Source: Brumimicrobium salinarum
GTDB taxonomy: Bacteria > Bacteroidota > Bacteroidia > Flavobacteriales_D > Crocinitomicaceae
Direction: 5' to 3'
DNA length: 64,000 nt
Assembly: GCF_002844555.1 (NCBI RefSeq)
Contig: NZ_PJNI01000008.1
Span: forward strand, 124,001 to 188,000
The notes under the pieces were generated by a model, which ran no database searches, had not been told where the DNA came from, and saw nothing but the letters and a program-made list of their open reading frames with translations. Shown here one piece after another: positions 10,499 through 19,302 of this stretch. Numbering within the stretch: the stretch's first letter is position 1; every line of letters starts with the position of its first letter. Made by a program: the position numbers and the translations under genes.

Positions 10499-10529
10499 TA
10501 GTCCAGTTTATAAAAACAAAATAGTCCAG
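10499..10529. promoter_or_regulatory. candidate MocR operator: two TAGTCCAG direct repeats
   Basis: TAGTCCAG occurs at 10499-10506 and again at 10522-10529, 23 bp apart start to start, between the TonB receptor and the MocR regulator. MocR-family proteins (GabR, PdxR) bind direct repeats about two or more helical turns apart, and the second copy ends two bases before the TTG start of the regulator. This suggests autorepression plus control of the receptor. Confidence 0.6.
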
Positions 10530-10531
10530 AT

Positions 10532-11995
10532 TTGATTTCTATATCTCAATATATTCGTATCGACAGAAGAAAGTCTGATCCATTGTACCTTCAGATTACT
10601 TATCAATATATCAATGCGGTGCAAGGTGGTCTTTTATTGGAAGGAACTAAACTTCCTGGAACACGCGTATGGAGTAATGAATTAGGTGTTCATAGAAAAA
10701 CGGTTATAGCTGCTTTTGAAGAGTTGGCCGCTCAAAACTGGATGAGGATACAAGCAAAAGTGGGTGCTTTTGTTCAAAATCCAACTGTAAAAGCGCAAAA
10801 GTCACAGGCTAAAGCGGCAAAATCTGTAGATTCTATTCAACAATCAGGATTTGAATTTCAACGTTCTTTTTTATTGTCATCGCCTTATGAACATGAAAAT
10901 CATCGCTTAATTTGTAATGAAGGACAGCCCGATTATCGTATTTTAAAAACTCAAGAATTATCTCGTTTTTATTCGGGTGCTTTAAAACGAAGAAATATCC
11001 AACAGCACATTGGAAATTATGCGGTTCAAGAAAATGATTTTTTTAAAGAACAATTGAGTTTTTATTTGAATTTAAGTCGCGGTTTTCACATTGATAAATC
11101 CCATCTGTTAACCGCAAAAAGTAAAGAAACTTTGTTTTACACCTTGGCCAAAACGCTTTTTAAACCAAAAGATGTTGTGTTAATAGGAGAATTAAACTTG
11201 TTTTCTATGAATATGGTTTTTAATCAAGCAAATATATCGTTAAAAACAGTTCCTGTCGATGAACATGGAATGGACATAGCATACATTGAAAAAAGCTATA
11301 ATAAAGGAGAAATCAAAGGAGTTTATTTGAATCCATCGCAAGGATATCCTACAACTTTTCCTTTGTTTAATTCAAGAAAAGAAAAATTGAAAGCTTTAGC
11401 TGTGAAATATGATTTTGTGATCATTGAAGACCATGAAGATTTCGATTTTAGTCATCAAAAAAGCGTGGAATTACCAAGTTCAATTCAGGAAGCAAAGGGA
11501 AGAATTATTCATTTAGGAACAATAGGAAAACATTTGCATCCTTCATTTCAGATGAGTTTTATTGTTGCATTTCCCGACTTTATTGCAGCAGCAAAAAAGC
11601 ATGTGTCTGTTCTGCAACCTCAAGGAAATTACGTCCTAGAACAAGCCTTAGGTGAAATGATTTCAGAAGGCGATTTTTATCGGTATTTAAAAAAGTCAAT
11701 GAAAATTTATACCGAAAGATTACAGTTTTTCGAGGATTTATTGCGCACACATTTAGGAAATGAAATTGAATACGAAATTCCCAACAATGGTTTCGCTTTT
11801 TGGATTATTTTTAAGCAATCTATTTCATTAGTGGCGCTGTCCAAGGAGTTAAAGAAACGAGATGTCTTTTTGCCGAGGATTTGCATGTACCAAAATCATC
11901 AACTCACTGCCTTACGTTTGGGCTTCGCGCATTGGAATAAGGAAGAAATGGAAGAAGTGGTTAAGGAATTGGGGGGGATGGTAAATAAAGTTTAA
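10532..11995 (+). CDS. MocR-family (GntR-aminotransferase) transcriptional regulator
   Basis: 487 residues. An N-terminal GntR winged helix-turn-helix (about 10-78; LPGTRVWSNELGVHRKTVIA) is fused to a type I aminotransferase-fold domain (about 120-480). Aminotransferase landmarks are present: N-P-S-Q-G-Y-P near 267, I-E-D-H near 305, and the Schiff-base lysine as K333 in G-T-I-G-K, where the usual S-K is G-K. MocR regulators use PLP as a cofactor and respond to amines or to PLP itself (GabR, PdxR). The start is TTG at 10532; an in-frame TAA at 10511-10513 rules out longer forms and no ATG precedes the HTH. It is divergent from the TonB receptor, its likely target. Confidence 0.9.
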   Translation: MISISQYIRIDRRKSDPLYLQITYQYINAVQGGLLLEGTKLPGTRVWSNELGVHRKTVIAAFEELAAQNWMRIQAKVGAFVQNPTVKAQKSQAKAAKSVDSIQQSGFEFQRSFLLSSPYEHENHRLICNEGQPDYRILKTQELSRFYSGALKRRNIQQHIGNYAVQENDFFKEQLSFYLNLSRGFHIDKSHLLTAKSKETLFYTLAKTLFKPKDVVLIGELNLFSMNMVFNQANISLKTVPVDEHGMDIAYIEKSYNKGEIKGVYLNPSQGYPTTFPLFNSRKEKLKALAVKYDFVIIEDHEDFDFSHQKSVELPSSIQEAKGRIIHLGTIGKHLHPSFQMSFIVAFPDFIAAAKKHVSVLQPQGNYVLEQALGEMISEGDFYRYLKKSMKIYTERLQFFEDLLRTHLGNEIEYEIPNNGFAFWIIFKQSISLVALSKELKKRDVFLPRICMYQNHQLTALRLGFAHWNKEEMEEVVKELGGMVNKV

Positions 11996-12159
11996 TTGAT
12001 AATTAACAATAGATACAACTTTTCTTTTTTCTAACCATCTCACACCAAACTGTTTGTTATTCCGAAGGAAAGTAACTGAGCATTTTTAATGTAATATTGC
12101 ACGAGCTGTTTTTAAATAAATGCTTGGCAAGATTCATTTGGTAGGCGGAAACTTTTCAC

Positions 12160-13809
12160 CTACCCTTCACAACTCACGCACTCCACTAAATTTTTGACAA
12201 CAAATTCTTTTCCTACGCTTTGACTTCTTTGATAATACAAAGTTTTCACACCTAGTTTCCATGCTTCAATTAATAAGGCATTGATGTCTTTGACAGGTAA
12301 ATTTGAAGGAATGTTTAAGTTCAAACTTTGTGACTGATCTATGAATTTTTGTCGGATAGAGGCTTGTTGGATAATCTCTAATTGACTAATTTCTTTAAAG
12401 GTTTTAAAAATAGCTTTCTCTTCTAAAGTTAATGCTTCTAAATGCTGGACACTTCCTTGATTTAACATGATACTGCGCCATGTTTCTTCATTGTCTATTC
12501 CTTTGTCAGCGAGTAAAGTTTTAAGGTATTTATTTTTACGTACGAAATTTCCTTTAGACAATCCCGCTTTGTAGTAATTGCTGCTGAAAGGTTCTATTCC
12601 TGGGGAGGCTTGACCTAAAATAGCGGAGGAGGAAGTGGTTGGTGCAATTGCTAAAAGTGTTGTATTTCTTCTACCATATCCTGCTAGTATTTCTGGTTCT
12701 CCATAAATTTCCGCCAAAGATTTTGATGCTTTTTCCGCCTCTGATTGAATGTGAGAAAAGATTGAGCTGGTTAATTGTTTAGATTCAAAACCTTCAAAAG
12801 GGATATGATTTTTCTGTAAATACGAATGCCAGCCCATTACTCCTAAACCTAAAGCTCTGTGTCGCTTTGCAAAACGATTTGCAGATTTTAAATAGTAGTT
12901 ATCTTCCGTTTTAGCGATGAATTCTTGCAGTACGGCATCTAAAAAATAAATGGCTAATTGCACAGCATTTGTATCTTTCCATTCATCATACAATTCTAAG
13001 TTCATAGAGGAGAGACAGCAAATAAAAGACTCATCTCTGTTGGATGGGAGCATGATTTCAGAACATAAATTACTTGAATTAATTGTTCTGTTTTTGTCTT
13101 TATAAACTTGAGGTTTGTTTTTATTGACATTATCGGTAAAAAACAAATAGGGCAATCCTTTTTGTTGTCGAGATTCAAGTACTTTTGCCCAAATCTCTCG
13201 TTTATCCATGTCTCCATCAATCATTTCTTGCATCCAATAATCGGGAACACAAACGCCATAAAATAGATTTTGTAGAGGATTTCCAATGTCTTTAATTTTT
13301 AAAAATTCCAAGATATCTGGATGATCAATATCTAAGTAAGCTGCAAAAGCTCCTCTTCGTACACCGCCTTGTGAAATTGTATCCATCGCCGTATCGAACA
13401 ACTTCATAAAAGAAACTGCACCGCTACTTTGTCCGTTGTCTGTAACCGCGCTACCTCGTCCACGCAATTCACCAAAATATCCAGAAGTTCCTCCTCCAAT
13501 TTTGGTTTGCATAATTACTTCTCCCAATTTATGCGTTATGGCTTCTATGTTATCAGGAACATGAACATTAAAACAAGAAATAGGCAAACCTCTTTCGGTT
13601 CCCATATTTGCCCAGATCGGTGAGCTGAGACTCATCCAACCATTCTCTATTAATTCAATAAAGGGTTCTTTTAATTCAGGTTTGTATAAACGTTTACTTG
13701 CTGCGGTTGCTACACGTTCAATTGCTCCTTTTACGGTTTCGCCTTTGAGCAAGTAACCACGATTTAATATTTGCTCACTTTCTGCATTGAGCCACCATAA
13801 TTTTTCCAT
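12160..13809 (-). CDS. nrdA: ribonucleoside-diphosphate reductase class Ia, catalytic subunit (no ATP-cone)
   Basis: 549 residues of class I RNR large subunit. The active-site set is complete: C79 (LPISC) as the first redox cysteine, N247-C249-E251 (NLCSE) for thiyl radical chemistry, C264/C265 as the second redox cysteine, the paired tyrosines of the radical path in K-T-L-Y-Y, and a C-terminal shuttle pair C544/C547. Compared with the E. coli enzyme about 200 residues are missing: the N-terminal ATP-cone (overall activity site) is absent and the protein begins directly near the core. It is downstream of nrdB by 35 bp in one operon, under the cobalamin riboswitch at 14926-15046. Confidence 0.95.
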   Translation of the reverse strand: MEKLWWLNAESEQILNRGYLLKGETVKGAIERVATAASKRLYKPELKEPFIELIENGWMSLSSPIWANMGTERGLPISCFNVHVPDNIEAITHKLGEVIMQTKIGGGTSGYFGELRGRGSAVTDNGQSSGAVSFMKLFDTAMDTISQGGVRRGAFAAYLDIDHPDILEFLKIKDIGNPLQNLFYGVCVPDYWMQEMIDGDMDKREIWAKVLESRQQKGLPYLFFTDNVNKNKPQVYKDKNRTINSSNLCSEIMLPSNRDESFICCLSSMNLELYDEWKDTNAVQLAIYFLDAVLQEFIAKTEDNYYLKSANRFAKRHRALGLGVMGWHSYLQKNHIPFEGFESKQLTSSIFSHIQSEAEKASKSLAEIYGEPEILAGYGRRNTTLLAIAPTTSSSAILGQASPGIEPFSSNYYKAGLSKGNFVRKNKYLKTLLADKGIDNEETWRSIMLNQGSVQHLEALTLEEKAIFKTFKEISQLEIIQQASIRQKFIDQSQSLNLNIPSNLPVKDINALLIEAWKLGVKTLYYQRSQSVGKEFVVKNLVECVSCEG

Positions 13810-13844
13810 TGTTTGCTGTTTTGATGTTAAAAATTGATTGAAGT

Positions 13845-14819
13845 CTAGAATAAATCTAAAGCGCTGATACTTTTATCGTGCTTGGTGTATTCTGTGGGTC
13901 TTTTGGCAAAAAAGTCGTCTAATGAATTGGCGAAAACATCTTCTTCAAACCATGCCATGGGTTGATATTCTTCTGGGGTGATGTTATATATCTTTTGAAT
14001 TCCAATTTCAGATAGACTCTCATCTACTCTAAACTTCATGAAATTAAGTAGATCTTGCTTACTGATCCAATCGATTTCTCCATCTTCAAAAATCCAGTTT
14101 AAAATTTCTGCTTCAACTTTAATTGATTCTTTTACGATTTCTATAATTTCATTTTTCGTGTTTTCATCAAAAAAGTCAGGATATTCCTCCTTGATCTTAT
14201 TCACCAAGAAAGTTCCAGCATTAGCATGTACTTGCTCGTCTATTGATGTCCATGAAATGATGTTGCTTACATTTTTCATTAAGCCTTTAAAGCGTGTAAA
14301 TGAAAGCACAATTCCAAACTGACTAAACAGCGATACATTTTCAATAAGGATAGAGAAGAGAATTAAAGAAAAAACATATTCTCTTTTGTCATCCGATTTT
14401 GCATGTTGAAGTGCATTGGTTAAATACGCTATTCTGTTTTTAATGGCAGGAACTTCGATTACTTTTTCAAATTCGTTATCATAGCCTAATACAGTTAAAA
14501 GTCTTGAATACGCCTCGGAGTGACGAAATTCACATTCTGCAAAAGTACTTCCTAAGCCGTTCATCTCCGGTTTAGGCATGTGTTGATAGAGGTCGCCCCA
14601 AAATGACTTTACAGCTACTTCAATCTGTGCAATAGCAAGTAAACTTTTTTTGATGGCTTGTTTTTCATGCGGTGCCAAATGCGAATGAAAATCTTGTGTG
14701 TCGGCGGTAAAGTCGACCTCTGAGTGTACCCAAAAAGTACGGTTAATGTTGTCGATGAAATCCAAAACCTCTGGATATTCGAAAGGTTTGTAATTCGTAC
14801 GTTTGTCAAAAATGCCCAT
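13845..14819 (-). CDS. nrdB: ribonucleoside-diphosphate reductase class Ia, radical-generating subunit
   Basis: 324 residues of the ferritin-like small subunit. Metal ligands E97 and H100 are visible with the radical tyrosine Y104 four residues later (E-F-R-H-S-E-A-Y); later ligands lie in I-E-N-V-S and D-E-Q-V-H. It therefore looks like a tyrosyl-radical di-metal enzyme. No ATP-cone is fused to its N-terminus, unlike some Bacteroidota NrdB proteins. First gene of the nrdB-nrdA operon. The 107-nt leader between riboswitch and ATG contains a 10-bp long-range complement (GCATAAAAAA / TTTTTTATGC at 14849-14858 and 14900-14909), a plausible expression platform. Confidence 0.95.
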   Translation of the reverse strand: MGIFDKRTNYKPFEYPEVLDFIDNINRTFWVHSEVDFTADTQDFHSHLAPHEKQAIKKSLLAIAQIEVAVKSFWGDLYQHMPKPEMNGLGSTFAECEFRHSEAYSRLLTVLGYDNEFEKVIEVPAIKNRIAYLTNALQHAKSDDKREYVFSLILFSILIENVSLFSQFGIVLSFTRFKGLMKNVSNIISWTSIDEQVHANAGTFLVNKIKEEYPDFFDENTKNEIIEIVKESIKVEAEILNWIFEDGEIDWISKQDLLNFMKFRVDESLSEIGIQKIYNITPEEYQPMAWFEEDVFANSLDDFFAKRPTEYTKHDKSISALDLF

Positions 14820-14848
14820 TGTAATTGGTTTTTAAAAATTAAACAAAG

Positions 14849-14909
14849 GCATAAAAAATAGAAGGGAAGAAGTGTTAAGTTACACATTCTAGAACCTTGT
14901 TTTTTATGC
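14849..14909 (-). promoter_or_regulatory. candidate expression-platform hairpin of the nrdBA riboswitch
   Basis: On the minus strand GCATAAAAAA (14900-14909) can pair with TTTTTTATGC (14849-14858), closing a 41-nt loop between the aptamer and the nrdB ATG. It could form the switching stem that controls translation or early termination. A smaller TTCTAGAA palindrome lies inside the loop. Confidence 0.4.
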
Positions 14910-14925
14910 GAAAACAAAATTCAAC

Positions 14926-15046
14926 TTGATAGAATTTAGGTAATCTGGCTTATGGATTTGACACCAATTACAGTTGCGCAACAGCTCGTGATTTGAACAC
15001 GATTCCCCTAATTTTTCAAATGCGTTTAAACATTTGTTCTTATCAA
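14926..15046 (-). ncRNA. cobalamin (B12) riboswitch upstream of nrdBA
   Basis: Read on the minus strand the leader contains the conserved cobalamin aptamer blocks in order: AGGGGAATCG, a stem-loop GTG-TTCAAATC-AC, GAGCTG, GCAACTGTAA and the B12 box AAGCCAGATTACC at 14939-14951. A closing P1-like stem is formed by TTGATAAGAA (15037-15046) and TTCTATCAA (14926-14934). B12 riboswitches usually shut off downstream genes when adenosylcobalamin is abundant. Controlling the B12-independent class Ia reductase this way makes sense if the cell also has a B12-dependent class II enzyme (NrdJ); that gene is not in this window. Confidence 0.93.
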
Positions 15047-15058
15047 AAAGATTTTAAG

Positions 15059-15066
15059 CAAATATA
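15059..15066 (-). promoter_or_regulatory. -7 promoter box TATATTTG for riboswitch-nrdBA
   Basis: Perfect match to the Bacteroidota -7 element TAnnTTTG on the minus strand, 13 bp upstream of the first base of the riboswitch P1 stem. Transcription would start just before the aptamer. Confidence 0.7.
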
Positions 15067-15221
15067 GGTTTGAATATTGTCTTTGATATTGAAAAGTAGA
15101 TATTCTTATAAACAAAAAATGTTGATAAATTACGGATGCGTTGTGTACAATAAGATTGGAGGAAAAAGTAGATTTTATAATTTTTATTTTCTTTTGAACT
15201 TACTACGTTTATTCATTTATT

Positions 15222-15683
15222 TTAGTAAGGCCCAATTAAAATTGCAATTACGGGCATGCTTATTTCACCATTAAATGAGATTATACAATCGGTGAACTGC
15301 GTAGAGTTTCCAAAAAATAATTTGTTTTTCATGCGGGTAAATAGGATATCTGTAAAACTCTTGGAATCGTTTTTATATATTTTTTGATCATCGAAAGTGT
15401 AAAGAATATCTGTAAAACTAGTTGAATTTCCTTTATAAACGTGGTTGCCTTTCACGGTATAAAGCACATCTGTATAACTGGTGGAGTTTCCTTCGTAAAT
15501 TTTATTCTCAGCAATGGTGTATGCTATGTTTGTGAAAGAAGTTGAACTTCCACGATAGACTTTGTTGTTTTTTATGGTGTATAGGATATCAAAGTGACTG
15601 TTTGAATTTCCTTTGTAGACTTTAGTTTGGGCATAAGATATATTTAATGATACGGCAAAAATAAAGTAGATAAGGAATTTCAT
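15222..15683 (-). CDS. secreted protein of six 20-residue repeats
   Basis: 153 residues starting at the ATG at 15681-15683 (seven codons inside the longest open frame) with a signal peptide cleaved after Y-A-Q. The mature part is six near-perfect 20-residue repeats of the form N-K-(V/I)-Y-x-G-N-S-(T/N)-S-F-T-(D/N)-I-L-Y-T, then a short hydrophobic tail. The alternation of Tyr/Phe and Ser/Thr predicts two beta-strands per repeat, so a small solenoid or sheet is likely. I do not recognise the family; no enzymatic residues are evident. Exported to the periplasm or beyond; no T9SS sorting domain. Confidence 0.75.
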   Translation of the reverse strand: MKFLIYFIFAVSLNISYAQTKVYKGNSNSHFDILYTIKNNKVYRGSSTSFTNIAYTIAENKIYEGNSTSYTDVLYTVKGNHVYKGNSTSFTDILYTFDDQKIYKNDSKSFTDILFTRMKNKLFFGNSTQFTDCIISFNGEISMPVIAILIGPY

Positions 15684-15704
15684 TGTTTTGTATTTTGGTA
15701 TCAA

Positions 15705-15947
15705 TATACGGAAAAAATGTAAATATATTCTCGTTGTTATCTGCCCCGGTGAAGCCGAAAAGCCTGTTTGCTATTTTTTTACAACCGCAGGCGCCAAGAA
15801 AGCGACTTTAGAAGCTCTTTTTGGTAACTTTAGCGGTGTAATATAAATAGCGTGCAGCTTGAAGGTGTAAACGGATAAGGCAGCCTATTCATCAATTTTT
15901 AAATGATTGGATAACTTAGTTTATTGCGTTTATATGACTAGTAAACA
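15705..15947. other. intergenic region, no recognisable gene
   Basis: Short unassigned stretch between the repeat protein and the symporter. It is somewhat richer in G+C around 15745-15850 than its surroundings and contains no open frame or hairpin that I can assign. A decayed gene or repeat is possible. Confidence 0.3.
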
Positions 15948-18046
15948 TCATTTTTTTGCTTTTGCATAGGCAGGATTTATATATAGTTTACCTTCTTTTA
16001 ATTGTTTCCAATACAAGTTCATATCGGCGTAAATTTCGGGTGAAAGAATATATAATCCGATGATGTTAGGGAAGGACATGGCCAGAATCATCATATCAGC
16101 AAAACTAAGCACGGCTCCTAAACTAACGGAAGCTCCGACTACTACAAAAACAAGGTAAAGCACTTTGTAAATTAATTCTGATTTTTTGCTCTTTCCGAAT
16201 AGGAAAGTCCATGAGCGCATACCATAATAGGACCAGGAGACCATGGTTGAAAATGCAAAAAGAAAAACAGCGATTGCAAGTACAGTTGGGAACCAGGAAA
16301 TTACGCTTCCGAATGCATCAGCGGTTAATTCTACGCCTCCAATTCCAGTATCTACTTCGTGCATTCCAGTAAAAATAAGTACTAGGGCAGTCATGGTACA
16401 AACCAGCATTGTGTCAATAAAAGGCTCTACCAAAGCCGTGAAACCATCAGCAATGGGATGATTAGTTTTGGAGGCACTGTGAGCAATTGCAGCAGATCCA
16501 ACACCAGCCTCACTTGAGAATGCTGCTCGTTGAAGTCCTATAATTAAAACACCAATAAATCCACCTTTAAGCGCATCTGCAGAGAATGCACCATTGAAAA
16601 TAGCCATAAAAGCACCACCAATATACTCTATATGAACACCTATTACGATAATACAGCCCACTACATAAAAAATAGCCATAAGGGGAACTACTTTTTCTGT
16701 AACTTTTGCAATACTGCGTATACCACCAATAATTACAGCTCCAACAAGCAATGCGAAACCAACTCCAAACATGAAGCCATATCCTTGAAGTGCTGGGATT
16801 TGTTCAGAAACGATTTTAAAAGCCTGGTTAGATTGCAGCATGTTTCCACCACCAAAAGAAGCACCTATTCCTAATACGGCAAACATTCCTGCGAGAAATT
16901 TACCGAGTCCTTTCATGTTTCTTTTCTCTAAACCGTAACGCAAATAGTTCATTGGTCCTCCGAAAATTCTCCCTCCCTCATCAATAAAGCGATATTTTAC
17001 ACCTAATGTACATTCGGCAAACTTGAGCGACATGCCAAAGAAACCAGCTAAAAACATCCAAAACGTTGCTCCAGCTCCTCCTAATGAAATTGCTACGGCA
17101 ACACCTGCAATATTCCCTAAGCCAACGGTAGCGGAAACTGCGGTAGCCATTGCTTGGAAATGGGTTATTGTTCCTGGAGCATTGGGGTCATTAAATTTAC
17201 CGCGAGCTAAATCTATTGAGTGTTTAAATCCGCTGATGTTTACAAACTTGAGGCGAAAAGTAAAAAAATACTTCCCAAGATCAACCATATTACAATAAAC
17301 GGAATGGTGTTGGTTTTTATATCTCCATTAGGATGTAAAAGTGGTTGTGGTTCATCAAAGTGAATTATTCCCAGTGCACGTGCTTTAAATTCGCCAGTTT
17401 CTGGTTTTCGTGAAATTGTATCGTTCGCCTGGTAGTGTTTTTCAATGCTCCCTGTTCGATTTGCAAAAACGGTAAATGTACTTTTATCAGGTTTTTCAAT
17501 GATAGCAACTTCATCGCCTTTTTTAATGTGTTCATTTTCTTGAACCTTCCACGATTTTATTAAATAATCTGCTTCAATTTTGGTTTCTTTGATGGGAAGT
17601 TCAAGTTTAACTTCTGAAACATATACTGTGGCATCGTACAATCCAGTTGCTGCAAAAGGATCCCAAAAAAGAATGGCTCCTAGGACATCTACTGCAGGTT
17701 GGACATTGCTGTTGAACATTTCAGTAATTGATTCGGTTGGAATTTTAAATTCCTTTGTAATACTAGCTCCCTTGGCATCTGTAACGGTAAGGGTATGTTT
17801 TAAACCTTCAATTAGTCCTGTTGATCGTGTGGAATCAATGCTAGTATTTTGGTTACTCCATTTGTATTGGAAAGGAGCTTCACCATTGCTGACTTTAGCC
17901 TTGGCTATTCCGTCGTTAATCTCTTTTGTTGGATTTTCTATCTCTATTTCTAATTGCAAGGAAGCACTTGGATTTTCTTGCGCATTTAGAAAAGTCAATA
18001 AAAAGCTTGAAATAAAAATTGATGTAAAGAGTATGTATTTCTTCAT
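15948..18046 (-). pseudogene. sodium/alanine-type (AGCS) symporter with periplasmic N-terminal domains, interrupted by a one-base frameshift
   Basis: Two overlapping frames encode one protein. Upstream (17240-18046, 268 codons): signal peptide, a SprB-repeat-like domain (about 45-110), a lipoyl/biotinyl-like beta domain (about 150-225), then the first membrane helix I-P-F-I-V-I-W-L-I-L-G-S-I-F, after which it runs into a stop. Downstream (15948-17288, 446 codons): F-F-T-F-R-L-K-F and all remaining AGCS helices (motifs GLGNIAGVA and FSSEAGVGSAAIAH). Joining them needs one extra base in the A7 run at 17262-17268 (T7 on the coding strand; T8 would restore frame), giving about 699 residues. AGCS proteins import alanine or glycine with sodium. 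Slippage rescue, a true mutation or a base-calling error are all possible. Confidence 0.85.
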
Positions 18047-18565
18047 AAAAGAGATAAAAATTTTAGTTTTTTAGTTTTTTTTGCGTAAAAACGTCCAAAT
18101 TAATGATAAATCTGTGTTTTTTCAAGGGAATATAAATTTATTCTAAATCTTAACGGATATGTTTTAGAGGTGTTGATTATTAAATTTTTCAACCTTTGGT
18201 ATAGAAGCTCTTGGTGGTTTTAGTTTCTTTTATCTTTGAGCTTGTAATGGGGGTGTTTTGTGGGGGGGATAGTATCGACACTGTGAACTTAATCATACTT
18301 TGTGCCTTAAAGAGGAAAACTTTTCAATTAAATCACTGAAGTTTCGGAGTTAAACCAAAACACTGTAGTGTCCCTATTTACAACTGTTTTGTCATTATTT
18401 TTGTATTGCTTTGCAACAAAAATATCGCCAAAACAAAAGTTATTGTAGCCTATTTCTATACTCGAGTTGCACTGCACTTTGTTTCGTTTACTTGAGATTA
18501 TAAACAGGTGCCCCCTTCAGGATCATTTCTATAAGCTTTTTAATTATAAATCTTATATTTCCGGA
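18047..18565. other. intergenic region with G-rich tract
   Basis: About 520 bp without a convincing gene. It holds an unusual G-rich segment for this genome at about 18247-18267 (G5 and G7 runs) and, just before the next gene, TATATTTC followed by the ATG at 18566, a one-mismatch version of the -7 element. Nothing else was assigned. Confidence 0.4.
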
Positions 18566-19270
18566 ATGGAAACTTTTGAGAAACGCTATAAATCATTCAC
18601 TAATAGTCAGCTGTTAGAAATTATTTCTAACAGTGAGGACTATCAACCTGAAGCTGTTGAGGTGGCGAAATCAGAAATAAAAGCTAGAAATTTAAGTGAG
18701 CAAGAATTATCTCGGGTTTATGTGAAACTTAAAGCTAAAGATGAAGCGGAAATTAGAAATAAGGCAGCAAAAAAGGAGAGGGTAAATCAAGTAAAAGCTA
18801 AAGTTATAGCGTACTTTAATCCGATTAATCCTTTCTTATCTGACTTGTCAAAACACGAGAGAAATATTCGATTAATAAGTATTGTTTTTGGAGGAATAGC
18901 GATTTATCAATTGTTCAGTGAGTTGGATACATTTGTTTATATTTTCACTTCTTCTTATGGATGGGATTTTTCTATTTTACTTTTTCTTATTCCCTATATC
19001 GGTTTGCCTGTTAGTGTTTATTTGTTTTGGAAACGAAAAAAATCGGGTTGGATTTTACTGATGTTGTATTTTGCATATAGTCTTGTTAATGTTCTTCTCA
19101 TGATTAAGTTTACCATCGAATACGAACCTGTAGAGGATTGGTTTTTTGATAAGTTCCTCCTTCCTCCAACTTCACCGACGACTTACATTTTTCCACTTTT
19201 ATTCTATATTGGAACAATTTGGGTGATGTGCGGGAAAGCATTGAGAAAACATTATTTCTTAACGGAATAA
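18566..19270 (+). CDS. small integral membrane protein with Bacteroidota N-terminal helical motif
   Basis: 234 residues from the ATG at 18566, which directly begins a motif common in Bacteroidota membrane proteins (M-E-x-F-x-x-R-Y-x-S-F-x-N-x-Q-L-L-E-I-I, then pairs of helices with A-V-E-V-A-K-x-E). A basic linker leads to four predicted membrane helices (about 110-225). The longer open frame starting at 18467 lacks such a motif, so the internal ATG is preferred. No catalytic residues are seen and function is unknown. It is followed 32 bp later by a lipoprotein gene. Confidence 0.7.
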   Translation: METFEKRYKSFTNSQLLEIISNSEDYQPEAVEVAKSEIKARNLSEQELSRVYVKLKAKDEAEIRNKAAKKERVNQVKAKVIAYFNPINPFLSDLSKHERNIRLISIVFGGIAIYQLFSELDTFVYIFTSSYGWDFSILLFLIPYIGLPVSVYLFWKRKKSGWILLMLYFAYSLVNVLLMIKFTIEYEPVEDWFFDKFLLPPTSPTTYIFPLLFYIGTIWVMCGKALRKHYFLTE

Positions 19271-19302
19271 GTTATTTTAGCCATTGGATAAAAAAATTAA
19301 AA

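Noticed and set aside
12136-12164. Terminator between mocR and nrdA
   Set aside because: GGTAGG/CCTACC arms are short, the loop is long, there is no T-run and it overlaps the nrdA stop region.
15077-15274. 65-codon plus-strand frame opposite the nrdBA promoter
   Set aside because: It overlaps the repeat protein gene on the other strand and has no family or start context.
18240-18470. G-rich stretch with ATAGTATCGACA reminiscent of a tmRNA 5' end
   Set aside because: No matching 3' tRNA-like half ending in CCA, no tag open frame and no T-arm could be found downstream.
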